Below are positions 1-5,904 of a DNA stretch of 5,904 bases, one piece after another. The notes beneath the pieces were generated by a model. That model searched no databases, was not told the origin of the DNA, and saw only the letters and a list, made by a program, of their open reading frames with translations. Numbering within the stretch: position 1 is the stretch's first letter; each line of letters opens with the position of its first letter. This DNA comes from Pseudomonadota bacterium (GTDB lineage: Bacteria; Pseudomonadota; Gammaproteobacteria; Pseudomonadales; Halieaceae): contig JAUVBI010000197.1 in assembly GCA_030591305.1 (NCBI GenBank), positions 1 through 5,904 on the forward strand, read 5' to 3'. Made by a program: the position numbers and the translations under genes.

Positions 1-1275
1 CGCTGTTCGAGTATTTTCAGTCGCCCAAACGCCAGCATAGCCCGCTGAAGCCATCATTGACCCGTTTATTTTTCGTTTTCCAGCAGTGCCCACCGCATGT
101 TTCCATCGCTCGGGGCCGGGATTAGTGCCGGCACTGTGTTTGCCATAAAAATTATCTTCTTCTACCGCTGATAATGAAGTGTGGGAATCGGTCGATCCAA
201 TCATACCGAACTGGTAGGGGTTAACAGCCAGTTTTTGTTTGAGTTGCAAGCCTCTTAACAGACCGGAGCGGGCATATTCACCGGGCAGCATAGCATCGGT
301 TTTTGGCCTGTTGAGCATATTCCCCCAGTCCCATGTATCAAAATCCGCAAATTCATCATCGGGTGATAACAGGGGGTGTGCTTCGCCGTCACCCTTTATT
401 TGAGTCACCTCATAAAGTGGCTCCCAGCGACGGCGTTGTTCGGCATAGTTTTTATCGACAGCGACGCCGCCAAATGCCGTTTCAGCAGGAAACATCAAAC
501 CATTACTGAGATTACCGTTATGAGGAATAGCTAACACCCTACCGCCGGTCTGGTCTTCGTATTTGGCAAGGTGCTTCCATAAATCGACAGGCTTTTCGCT
601 TATTAACGAGCTATAGGGTAAAAGCTTTCCAACCTTGTCGACGCCATCCCGAAAAATCACCACGCGGTGCAACATGCTGCCGTCTGGTGAGGGACTGAAT
701 TCATAGCCGAGCAAAGTGGTGAATTTACCTGGATTATTATATTGATCCGCAACAGTAAGCGTAGCCTGCCAATTGGATTGTTTAAGTTTTGGCGTTTCCA
801 TAACAGTGAGTCGTTCGATAAGGTCCAGGCGGGCAACCCGTGATTTAAATATTTCACTGAATTCTGCACGCTGAGCAACGGTTCCCGTGGCAAGCTGATG
901 CCACTTTTTCAGGATCGGATCTTTTTCAATAATGCGCTTGTCGCCCTGATAAACGAGAGCCATCATACCCAATGACTCAGAGTGATCGGCCAGCACTACA
1001 AAATCCAGGGGGCGCCTCAGTTTGGCGCGTTGTTGATGGGAATTCGCCACCTCCTGCCCCGACGCAAAACGAAACGCAGCATCAGGCCCAAGACGATTAC
1101 CAAACCCGAAAGCATCGCTAGATAAACTGGAGTGTAAATGGGTGTCTCCCCAATAAACCTGCGTGCTGGCATGTATGTCAACATTGGGGGAGTAGACCAC
1201 TTCATTACTGGATGAACCCGCAACAGCATTGAAGTTTAGAACAACGAGCGATACAACTGCAGTTAGTTTTTTCAT
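1..1275 (-). CDS. Exported DUF3604 family protein, PHP-like metallohydrolase (partial, C-terminus off the left edge)
   Basis: The frame is open from an ATG at 1275 to the window edge, giving 425 residues; family members are usually about 600 or more, so the C-terminal part is missing only because the window ends. GGGAGG at 1288-1283 lies 7 bases before the ATG. Residues 1-19 form a Sec signal peptide (Lys-Lys, hydrophobic core, cleavage after AVA), so the mature protein is probably periplasmic. YWGDTHLHSSLSSDAFG (41-57) is the DUF3604 N-terminal signature, with metal-ligand-like H46 and H48. Further PHP-like motifs are ADHSE (96-100), IPHN (250-253) and GSTDSH (360-365). These match the layout of a metal-dependent phosphoesterase or amidohydrolase-like fold, but no reaction is established for the family as far as I know. 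It follows the outer membrane protein gene after 57 bases on the same strand, so the two are likely cotranscribed. The family call is firm; the hydrolase role is inferred. Confidence 0.9.
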   Translation of the reverse strand, partial: MKKLTAVVSLVVLNFNAVAGSSSNEVVYSPNVDIHASTQVYWGDTHLHSSLSSDAFGFGNRLGPDAAFRFASGQEVANSHQQRAKLRRPLDFVVLADHSESLGMMALVYQGDKRIIEKDPILKKWHQLATGTVAQRAEFSEIFKSRVARLDLIERLTVMETPKLKQSNWQATLTVADQYNNPGKFTTLLGYEFSPSPDGSMLHRVVIFRDGVDKVGKLLPYSSLISEKPVDLWKHLAKYEDQTGGRVLAIPHNGNLSNGLMFPAETAFGGVAVDKNYAEQRRRWEPLYEVTQIKGDGEAHPLLSPDDEFADFDTWDWGNMLNRPKTDAMLPGEYARSGLLRGLQLKQKLAVNPYQFGMIGSTDSHTSLSAVEEDNFYGKHSAGTNPGPERWKHAVGTAGKRKINGSMMASAGYAGVWATENTRTA

Positions 1276-1333
1276 AAATCAACCTCCCAGGTAAGTTCTG
1301 ATGTTGAAACGTCGAGACTGACAAGGTCTACGC

Positions 1334-2284
1334 TCATTCAAACTGATAAACGACCTTAACCCAGACATAATCACCTTCCAGGCGGTTTTCGACATTGCTC
1401 TCAGGCAACCATTTGGCCTCAAACACCCAATTGTCGGTGCCAACGGGAAGAATGTAGCCAATCACCGGGCCAATACCCATTGTCCGGCCTTTGAAGTCAC
1501 GTTTTGCTCCCGACCCGCTATCACCAGAAACCTGTTCAAAGTAAAAAGCGTCCACGCCCAACGCCAAATACCCGGGACCTACAGGGAGTAATTGCTGAAT
1601 ACTTCCCTCTAGATGAAACATCGAACCACTTTTATAATCGGTGGCGCTGTTTTCAGAATTGAAAGTAACACCCATAAATGCATTAAAGTTAAAACCTGTC
1701 TCCGGATTACTGTAAGCCAGGTTAATTACCGGATCGGCAGTCCAGTAGTTGAGCCCAAGGTTGGCGAGAGCGCCCGCATTATAATCACCGGTAGGGGCAT
1801 AGACGGAGAGTGAGGCGGAATATTGCCAGGCTTCGTCGGTCCACGCCAGCATCATTGGAATGAGAGTGAGATCACCCACGCCTTGTACTGTGTCTGTAAC
1901 ACCGAAACCGTTGACATTGCCTTTTACCTCCATCCAACTGTACGGCGCAAATACACCGAAGGAGTAATGTGCGCCCCACAGTAGGTCGTCAACCGTGTGG
2001 AGTGCCCCTATTGTCAGAACGTCAACATCTGCATCCAGGCCCAGAGATTTCAAGCCGCCGATGGGTATGTTACTGGAACGACTAAAACTACCATCATAAT
2101 GGGTATATATAGGCTCGATCACCCAACCCGCACGGGTTGGGGCTACATCTATCAAGGTTGCCACTCCGCCCGGCGCCACGTGACCGGTACCTCCTTCCTC
2201 GGCCAGGGCCATAGAAGTGGAGAAGAACAAGCCAAGTAGAACAAGCCCATACTTATTGGTAGTTAAAGTCTCTAGTCTGCGCAC
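1334..2284 (-). CDS. Outer membrane beta-barrel transporter, phenol-degradation MetA-type family (PF13557-like)
   Basis: A 316-residue protein starting at GTG (2284-2282). AAGGA at 2297-2293, 8 bases upstream, fixes this start. Residues 1-28 are a signal peptide with a positively charged N-region, the hydrophobic stretch YGLVLLGLFF and an ALA cleavage site before EE. GTGHVAPGGVATLIDVAPTR (32-51) is typical of the N-terminus of MetA-pathway/SphA-like transporters. Other family-like patches are GVGDLTLIP (135-143), VYAPTGDY (161-168), TDYKSGSMFHLEG (215-227) and GIGPVIGY (270-277). Amphipathic strands alternate through the chain, and the C-terminus VVYQFE resembles a beta-barrel assembly signal, with Phe next to last. 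The family is annotated as putative transporters or channels for aromatic or other hydrophobic compounds; the substrate here is unknown. It is probably the first gene of an operon with the downstream DUF3604 gene and is divergent from the dehydrogenase operon. An outer membrane location is well supported; the transport role is family-based inference. Confidence 0.85.
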   Translation of the reverse strand: MRRLETLTTNKYGLVLLGLFFSTSMALAEEGGTGHVAPGGVATLIDVAPTRAGWVIEPIYTHYDGSFSRSSNIPIGGLKSLGLDADVDVLTIGALHTVDDLLWGAHYSFGVFAPYSWMEVKGNVNGFGVTDTVQGVGDLTLIPMMLAWTDEAWQYSASLSVYAPTGDYNAGALANLGLNYWTADPVINLAYSNPETGFNFNAFMGVTFNSENSATDYKSGSMFHLEGSIQQLLPVGPGYLALGVDAFYFEQVSGDSGSGAKRDFKGRTMGIGPVIGYILPVGTDNWVFEAKWLPESNVENRLEGDYVWVKVVYQFE

Positions 2285-2292
2285 TCTTTGTA

Positions 2293-2297
2293 TCCTT
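2293..2297 (-). promoter_or_regulatory. Shine-Dalgarno site that decides the GTG start of the outer membrane protein
   Basis: AAGGA on the minus strand ends 8 bases before the GTG at 2284. The signal peptide begins straight after this GTG. The next in-frame ATG is codon 25, which would remove most of the signal peptide, so the GTG is preferred. Confidence 0.7.
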
Positions 2298-2321
2298 TTT
2301 TATGTCTGACTTACTTGCCTC

Positions 2322-2343
2322 CACCGCCTATTTAAGGGCGGTG
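2322..2343. repeat. Perfect 7-bp inverted repeat (hairpin or operator candidate) upstream of the outer membrane protein gene
   Basis: CACCGCC (2322-2328) and GGCGGTG (2337-2343) are exact reverse complements separated by 8 AT-rich bases. The repeat lies 38-59 bases upstream of the GTG start at 2284. Neither strand has a following T-tract, so it is not a standard intrinsic terminator. It could form a hairpin in the mRNA leader or be a binding site for a dimeric regulator. The symmetry is seen directly; the function is a guess. Confidence 0.4.
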
Positions 2344-2354
2344 CGAAGCTTGGC

Positions 2355-2386
2355 CTGGTCGCTGGAAGGAATGGCATTAAGACCAG
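2355..2386. repeat. 6-bp inverted repeat with 20-base spacer
   Basis: CTGGTC (2355-2360) and GACCAG (2381-2386) are reverse complements about two helical turns apart, measured centre to centre at 26 bases. The repeat sits between the two divergent units, next to the GC-rich inverted repeat at 2322-2343. A pair of half-sites is possible, but a 6-bp match at this distance can arise by chance. Confidence 0.2.
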
Positions 2387-2631
2387 TGGGAGCGACTCAC
2401 CCGAGCCACCCCAATGATGCCGATAGTAGACACACCCAAGCATCGCTGCTGGTTATTTAGCGACAGATAATAGTCTTTTCCTCCCCCAGGCTGGAGCAGC
2501 TATGTTTGGACCAATTCAGCCGCGTGTTGTGAAAGGCGTGCCCCAAACCCGCATCAATTTGCGGCAGGACCAGCGTGATCTGCATGGAGTCTGTCGCGAT
2601 ATAACCGGCTCGACTTGAAGGCATCAATTAG

Positions 2632-2811
2632 AGTGAGCTACTTAGCTATACACCGTCAACCATAGCCCTCGATGGTGAAAGAGAAGTGGTTTTGCGCGAG
2701 GGAGATAAAATGACAGTACATTTCAATCGGCAGGGTCCGTTAGTAGTTAACCTGGAAAAAACCCTGGTGGAAGCCGCTAAAGCTGGACTGATGAACAACA
2801 TTACAACTTGA
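2632..2811 (+). pseudogene. Probable C-terminal remnant of an AcoX-type (ATP-NAD kinase-like) gene
   Basis: The frame is open for 59 codons after a TAG at 2629-2631 and ends with TGA at 2809-2811. It contains STIALDGEREVVLREGDK (residues 9-26 of the fragment), then NRQGPLVVNLEKTLVEAAKA (31-50) and GLMNN. From memory, this order (ALDGERE, LR-GD, GP-VV-(D/N)-(V/L), L-EAA-AGL) is the tail of AcoX-like ATP-NAD kinase family proteins, normally roughly 350 residues. AcoX genes commonly precede acoABC, and this frame ends 14 bases before the E1 alpha ATG, as an intact upstream operon gene would. No kinase N-terminal domain (glycine-rich GGDGT-type motif) is visible in any frame upstream, and the fragment has no start codon near its left end. 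Loss of the front of the gene by deletion and decay is the likely reading. Alternatives are a chance open frame or a short translated peptide from ATG 2710. The identification rests on recalled motifs, not an alignment. Confidence 0.5.
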
Positions 2812-2813
2812 AA

Positions 2814-2818
2814 GAGGA
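2814..2818 (+). promoter_or_regulatory. Shine-Dalgarno site that decides the E1 alpha start
   Basis: GAGGA is 7 bases before the ATG at 2826, which favours that start. A TTG at 2808 in the same frame would add six residues and overlap the TGA of the upstream remnant (TTGA), but it has no purine-rich site at a suitable distance. Confidence 0.7.
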
Positions 2819-2825
2819 TGAAAAT

Positions 2826-3809
2826 ATGAGCCTGGATAAACAAAAAATGGTCACACTGTATCGCAACCTGATACGCGCAGACCAGGCCGCAAAGATGATG
2901 TACCGCCGTATGATGCAAGGCAAGCTCATCGGCTTCTACCACCCCGCTGAGGGCGCGGTTGCCCCCGGTGTAGGTGCCTGCTCCTTCCTCAATAAGGACG
3001 ACAACCTGTCACCCCACCACCGGGGCCACGGCATCCAACACATGATGAGCAAAGGCATCGACATCAAGTACTACCTGGCCGAGCACACAGGCAAAGAGAC
3101 GGGCTGCTGTAAAGGGCGCTCAGCCTTTCACTTCAGCTTCCCGGAGCACAAGGTTTATATGATGTCGGGGTTTATCGGCTATAACTTCGCACCGGTACTG
3201 GGTTGGGGTTGGGCCGCCAAGCAGCGCAAGCAGGGTCAGGTGGTAATGAACTGCTCCGGCGATGGCTCCTACGGCCAGGGCCGGGCTCATGAGTCCATGC
3301 TGATGGCGATGAACTGGAAGCTGCCCATTATCTATTTTTGTGAGAATAACGGTATGGCCATTCACTCCTCTGCCGCAGAAATGCACCCCACAGAGGATAT
3401 ATCCAGCCTGGCACAGGGTTACGGCATGCCGGCGGTCATCGTTGATGGTCAGGATGTGTTTGCCGTAGCGGAAGTTGTAGAGGCCGCCGTAGAGCGCGCC
3501 AGGGCCGGTAAAGGGCCAACCTTTGTAGAAGCTAAAACCCTGCGTTTTGCCGAACACGATATCGGTACGCCAGATCTGCGTGGCTGGGAGGAACGGGGCG
3601 ATGAAGAACGTGATGAAATGCAAAAACGCGAGCCTGTAACTCTGGCGACTACCCGAGTATTAGCTGAGGACATTCTTAGCCAGGATGAAATTGACCAGAT
3701 AATTACCGATGCCGAAGCAGAGATTGCCGACATCGAAAAGTTTGCGGATGAAAGTGATATCGCCCGTCCATCCGAAGTCGAACTTCTAGCCAGCGTATTC
3801 GCACCTTAA
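2826..3809 (+). CDS. Thiamine diphosphate-dependent dehydrogenase E1 component, alpha subunit (acetoin/2-oxoacid dehydrogenase type)
   Basis: A cytoplasmic protein of 327 residues, the usual size for AcoA/PdhA-type E1 alpha. With E1 beta it forms the thiamine diphosphate enzyme that cleaves a keto substrate and passes the acyl group to lipoyl-E2. The cofactor motif is clear: GDG (145-147) with NN (174-175), inside CSGDGSYGQG and FCENNGMAI. HHRGHG (64-69) matches the conserved (H/Y)RGHG motif, and FYHPAEGAVAPGVGA (38-52) matches the N-terminal G-EA-A-G region. Two places are unusual: the expected KGKGGSMH reads CKGRSAFHF (95-103), and the loop that normally reads like GHSxSD reads FAEHDIGTPD (241-250), close to the active site. 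The subfamily is therefore divergent, and the substrate may not be acetoin or pyruvate. It is the first intact gene of the operon; E1 beta starts 19 bases after its TAA. Confidence 0.93.
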   Translation: MSLDKQKMVTLYRNLIRADQAAKMMYRRMMQGKLIGFYHPAEGAVAPGVGACSFLNKDDNLSPHHRGHGIQHMMSKGIDIKYYLAEHTGKETGCCKGRSAFHFSFPEHKVYMMSGFIGYNFAPVLGWGWAAKQRKQGQVVMNCSGDGSYGQGRAHESMLMAMNWKLPIIYFCENNGMAIHSSAAEMHPTEDISSLAQGYGMPAVIVDGQDVFAVAEVVEAAVERARAGKGPTFVEAKTLRFAEHDIGTPDLRGWEERGDEERDEMQKREPVTLATTRVLAEDILSQDEIDQIITDAEAEIADIEKFADESDIARPSEVELLASVFAP

Positions 3810-3828
3810 AGAACAGGAGACTATCCAA

Positions 3829-4791
3829 ATGAGAGAACTGACACTGGTAGAAGCAATAAAAGAAGCCTACGCGGAAGAAATGCGACGAGATGATAAGGTC
3901 ATCCTGGTTGGCCAGGACATACGAGGCGGTATTTTTCCCCACACCATGGGTCTGGTGCAGGAGTTCGGCCCCGACCGCATTCTCGACACGCCTATTGCCG
4001 AGTCGGGCATGTACGGCGTGGCCTTTGGTGCTGCCCAGGAAGGTTATCGCCCGGTGGTTGACTTTATGTTCGGTGGATTTTCCTATGTCACTTTTTCCGA
4101 GGCAAGCGTCACCACTGGGCAATATTACTTTCTCCACGGCAGCCAACATCCCCTGCCCCTGGTGATGACGGCTGCCGTTGGAGCGGGCATGCGCCTGGCC
4201 AACGATCATGCCATGAGCATTCACGGTACCTTCGCCCACCACCCGGGCATCAAAGTAGCCATGCCATCTACACCCTATGATGCCAAGGGCATGATGAAGG
4301 CGGCCATACGTGACAACAATCCGGTGATGATCCCCTGGCATCTGGGCATGATGCAGGAGCGTGGCCACGTACCGGAAGAAGACTATATCGTTCCCCTGGG
4401 TGTTGCCGATGTAAAGCGTGAAGGCACCGACATTACCATTCTGGCCAACAGCGTGCAGTTGAAGAATGCACTGGCTGTGGCTGAGAAACTGGAAGGCGAA
4501 ATCAGCTGTGAGATTATCGATCCCAGAACTTTTGTCCCCTTCGACATGGAGACCTTGATGCGCTCCCTGGAAAAAACCAATCGGCTGGTTATCGTCGATG
4601 AGGACTGGGAGTCCGGGAGCTGGGCGTCTACTATTTCAGCACGCGTAATGGAGCAGGGTTTTGACCTGCTGGACGCACCAGTTATTCGTGTGTGTTCACC
4701 CAACATGCCGGTTCCAGGCGGCTATATGGAAGAGTACGTCATACCCACAGCAGGCAAAATTGAAGACGCTGTTCGCAAAATCTGCGCGTAG
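3829..4791 (+). CDS. 2-Oxoacid/acetoin dehydrogenase-type E1 component, beta subunit
   Basis: A protein of 320 residues, the normal length for an AcoB/PdhB-type E1 beta subunit, with AGGAGA at 3815-3820 eight bases before the ATG. It pairs with E1 alpha to form the heterotetrameric thiamine diphosphate enzyme. Family landmarks are LTLVEAIKEAYAEEM (4-18), VILVGQDI (24-31), the DTPIAESG block (53-60), whose E58 corresponds to the glutamate that activates the thiazolium cofactor, HHPGIKVAMPSTPYDAKG (137-154), and DPRTFVPFD (231-239) in the C-terminal domain. The C-terminal E2-binding region contains SPNMPVPGGYMEE (290-302), where many relatives have a D-P-P sequence. The segment after FMFGGF, usually containing DQI-N-AAK, reads VTFSEASVTTGQYYFLHGSQ (87-106). 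The usual QHSQ around the conserved histidine reads NDHAMS (125-130), keeping H127. The fold and role are secure; the substrate is not. Confidence 0.94.
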   Translation: MRELTLVEAIKEAYAEEMRRDDKVILVGQDIRGGIFPHTMGLVQEFGPDRILDTPIAESGMYGVAFGAAQEGYRPVVDFMFGGFSYVTFSEASVTTGQYYFLHGSQHPLPLVMTAAVGAGMRLANDHAMSIHGTFAHHPGIKVAMPSTPYDAKGMMKAAIRDNNPVMIPWHLGMMQERGHVPEEDYIVPLGVADVKREGTDITILANSVQLKNALAVAEKLEGEISCEIIDPRTFVPFDMETLMRSLEKTNRLVIVDEDWESGSWASTISARVMEQGFDLLDAPVIRVCSPNMPVPGGYMEEYVIPTAGKIEDAVRKICA

Positions 4792-4813
4792 CGACGATAG
4801 GGAGCAAAAGACA

Positions 4814-5904
4814 ATGGCTAATAATTATGTGATGCCCAAGCTCGCGATGGCAATGAACGAGGGCACGATCAACGAGTGGTTGGTAAAAGAAGGCGAGTAC
4901 GTGGAACAAGGTGCGCCCATCATGGTTGTTGAGACTGAAAAAGTGTCCTACGACCTTGAGTCACCCTCCTCCGGCTATCTGCATATTCTTGTGGCAGAGG
5001 GTGAAACTGTGCTGTGTGAAGTGCCTATTGCCCAGTTTATGGAGTCTGCAGATGACTGTACGGCTGCCTCTCCAGAGGTTGAAGCGCCGGCCCTGGCAAC
5101 TGCTTCGCCCGAAACCCAGTATATGCTTAAGCAAATAGAGTCCACGCCGCCACAGGCCGTCAATCAGCGCGGGCGTATCATCGCGTCTCCGCTGGCGAAA
5201 AAAATTGCACGGGACGCCAATCTGGATTTGTCGCGCGTAAGCGGCACAGGACCTGCAGGGCGCATCGTGAAACGCGATGTCTTGTTAGCTTTGGAGAATC
5301 CCGTTGCCCATATCACAACACCGGTAGCAACGGGGCCGCTGGTAGAAAAACTACGCATCTCCGTAAAAGGCACTGCGCGCGCAACTATCGCAAAACACAT
5401 GCTGACAAGCCTGCAAACCACGGCCCAGCTGTCTTCTGCCTGGGAATCGGATATTACAAAATTGCTGAAGGCGCGCAAACGTTTTGTCGCCATGGAAGAC
5501 CAGCTGGGAACACGGGTATCCCTGAATGCCTTTCTCATCAAGGCCCTGGCCTGCGCCATTAAACAGGTGCCTATCGCCAATGCCAGTCTTATAGGCGATG
5601 AAATAGTGATCTATGAAAGCATAAATGTCGGCATTGCTATGGCCCTGCCCGGCGAGACACCCTACGACGGCAAGTTGCTGGTGCCGGTACTGAAACACGT
5701 GGAGCAAATGGGCGTGGTCGACATCGACAAGGGCATGAAGGCTCTGTTCGACAAAGCCCGCAATGGTCAACTGACTGCCGATGACATGCGCGACAGCACC
5801 GTTGCCTTTTCCAGTACCGCCGGGTTGTCACCACCGGGCATGACAAGCACTCCCGTTTTAAATCTGCCCAATGCCTTATTGATAGGCCCCGCTACACCGA
5901 AGGA
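4814..5904 (+). CDS. 2-Oxoacid dehydrogenase-type E2, dihydrolipoamide acyltransferase (partial, C-terminus off the right edge)
   Basis: AGGGAG at 4799-4804 precedes this ATG by 9 bases, and the gene begins 22 bases after the E1 beta stop. The 363 visible residues cover most of the enzyme. Domain 1 is a single lipoyl domain (about 3-78) with the lipoylation site VVETEKVSYD, lipoyl lysine K43. A linker rich in Ala, Pro, Glu and Ser follows (about 79-120). Domain 2 is the E1/E3-binding peripheral subunit domain (124-160: ASPLAKKIARDANLDLSRV, then GTGPAGRI). Domain 3 is the acyltransferase domain from about 180 (ARATIAKHM, 188-196; SLNAFLIKALACAIKQVP, 236-253; LLVPVLKHV, 288-296). The usual F-T-(I/V)-(S/T)-N-L-G segment reads FSSTAGLS (332-339), and an extra PGETPYDGK (279-287) precedes LLVPVL. 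The catalytic H-R-x-x-D-G motif would lie beyond the edge, so activity cannot be judged. This is not the alpha/beta-hydrolase-like AcoC of some acetoin clusters but a classical E2. Confidence 0.92.
   Translation, partial: MANNYVMPKLAMAMNEGTINEWLVKEGEYVEQGAPIMVVETEKVSYDLESPSSGYLHILVAEGETVLCEVPIAQFMESADDCTAASPEVEAPALATASPETQYMLKQIESTPPQAVNQRGRIIASPLAKKIARDANLDLSRVSGTGPAGRIVKRDVLLALENPVAHITTPVATGPLVEKLRISVKGTARATIAKHMLTSLQTTAQLSSAWESDITKLLKARKRFVAMEDQLGTRVSLNAFLIKALACAIKQVPIANASLIGDEIVIYESINVGIAMALPGETPYDGKLLVPVLKHVEQMGVVDIDKGMKALFDKARNGQLTADDMRDSTVAFSSTAGLSPPGMTSTPVLNLPNALLIGPATPK

Larger units (their letters stand above)
2285..2631. other. Divergent intergenic region without a supported gene
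   Basis: This 347-base stretch separates the minus-strand start at 2284 from the acoX-like fragment at 2632. Both transcription units should have control sequences here or further right. I found no convincing sigma-70 pair and no GG-N10-GC sigma-54 element, which would be expected for many acetoin operons. Two short frames are open over most of the same bases: plus 2430-2615 (62 codons, no good start) and minus 2457-2624 (ATG, 55 residues, no Shine-Dalgarno). Neither matches a family I recognise. The stretch may include decayed upstream parts of the acoX-like gene. Confidence 0.6.

Noticed and set aside
1276..1333. Hairpin AGAC/GTCT between the outer membrane protein and DUF3604 genes
   Set aside because: A four-base stem with no T-tract is too weak for a terminator, so the two genes are treated as one operon.
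2577..2605. Possible sigma-70 promoter with -10 TATAAC (2600-2605) for the dehydrogenase operon
   Set aside because: The -10 is fair, but 16-18 bases upstream only GATCTG-like sequence is found, far from TTGACA, and there is no extended -10 TG.
2457..2624. Minus-strand 55-residue open frame with ATG at 2624
   Set aside because: There is no Shine-Dalgarno site before the ATG, no recognisable motif, and it overlaps another open frame on the plus strand. It cannot be told from chance without a search.
2340..2825. Sigma-54 (-24/-12) promoter expected by analogy with AcoR-controlled acetoin operons
   Set aside because: Each GG in the region was checked for GC 10 bases on; none fits the consensus.
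2808..2825. TTG start at 2808 for E1 alpha
   Set aside because: It overlaps the remnant's stop, adds only six charged residues and has no well-placed ribosome site, whereas ATG 2826 has GAGGA 7 bases before it.
3120..3623. 167-codon minus-strand frame antisense to E1 alpha
   Set aside because: It lies fully inside a well-supported E1 alpha gene, and its translation is His- and Gly-rich with no family likeness, a codon-bias shadow.
3703..4368. 221-codon minus-strand frame antisense to E1 beta
   Set aside because: It covers the E1 alpha end and the E1 beta front, has no ribosome site or recognisable domain, and conflicts with a clear family gene.

Overview
The window looks like a chromosomal segment from a Gram-negative bacterium, most likely a gammaproteobacterium, possibly marine. 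The basis is two exported or outer-membrane-type proteins with Sec signal peptides, strong Shine-Dalgarno sites, moderate GC content and the protein families present. The taxonomic guess is inference; there is no rRNA or other marker gene.

The left half is read on the minus strand. It holds a probable two-gene operon: a GTG-started outer membrane beta-barrel protein of the phenol MetA-type transporter family (1334-2284), followed after 57 bases by an exported DUF3604 protein with PHP-like metal-binding motifs (1-1275). The DUF3604 gene is cut by the left edge, so about 425 residues from its N-terminus are visible. The pairing suggests an envelope function: passage of a small, perhaps hydrophobic, compound across the outer membrane and a periplasmic metal-dependent hydrolase. 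No substrate can be read from the sequence.

The right half is read on the plus strand. It is a tight operon for a 2-oxoacid/acetoin-dehydrogenase-type complex: E1 alpha (2826-3809), E1 beta (3829-4791) and the E2 acyltransferase (4814 to the right edge, partial). The gaps are 19 and 22 bases and each gene has its own Shine-Dalgarno site. E1 would decarboxylate or cleave a keto substrate with thiamine diphosphate, and E2 would carry the acyl group on lipoyl-lysine 43 to CoA. An E3 gene is not in the window. All three proteins keep the core cofactor motifs but depart from the usual sequences at conserved positions near the active site, so the substrate should not be assumed to be pyruvate or acetoin.

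Between the divergent units lies about 540 bases. Its right third (2632-2811) is an open frame, ending 14 bases before the E1 alpha ATG, that reads like the C-terminal tail of an AcoX-type (ATP-NAD kinase-like) protein without the rest of its gene. AcoX genes commonly sit directly before acoABC, so this looks like the decayed first gene of the operon. The other 347 bases (2285-2631) hold two inverted repeats near the outer membrane protein gene, but no promoter or gene I can support firmly. The most notable points are the acoX-like remnant and the divergent active-site motifs of the dehydrogenase complex.
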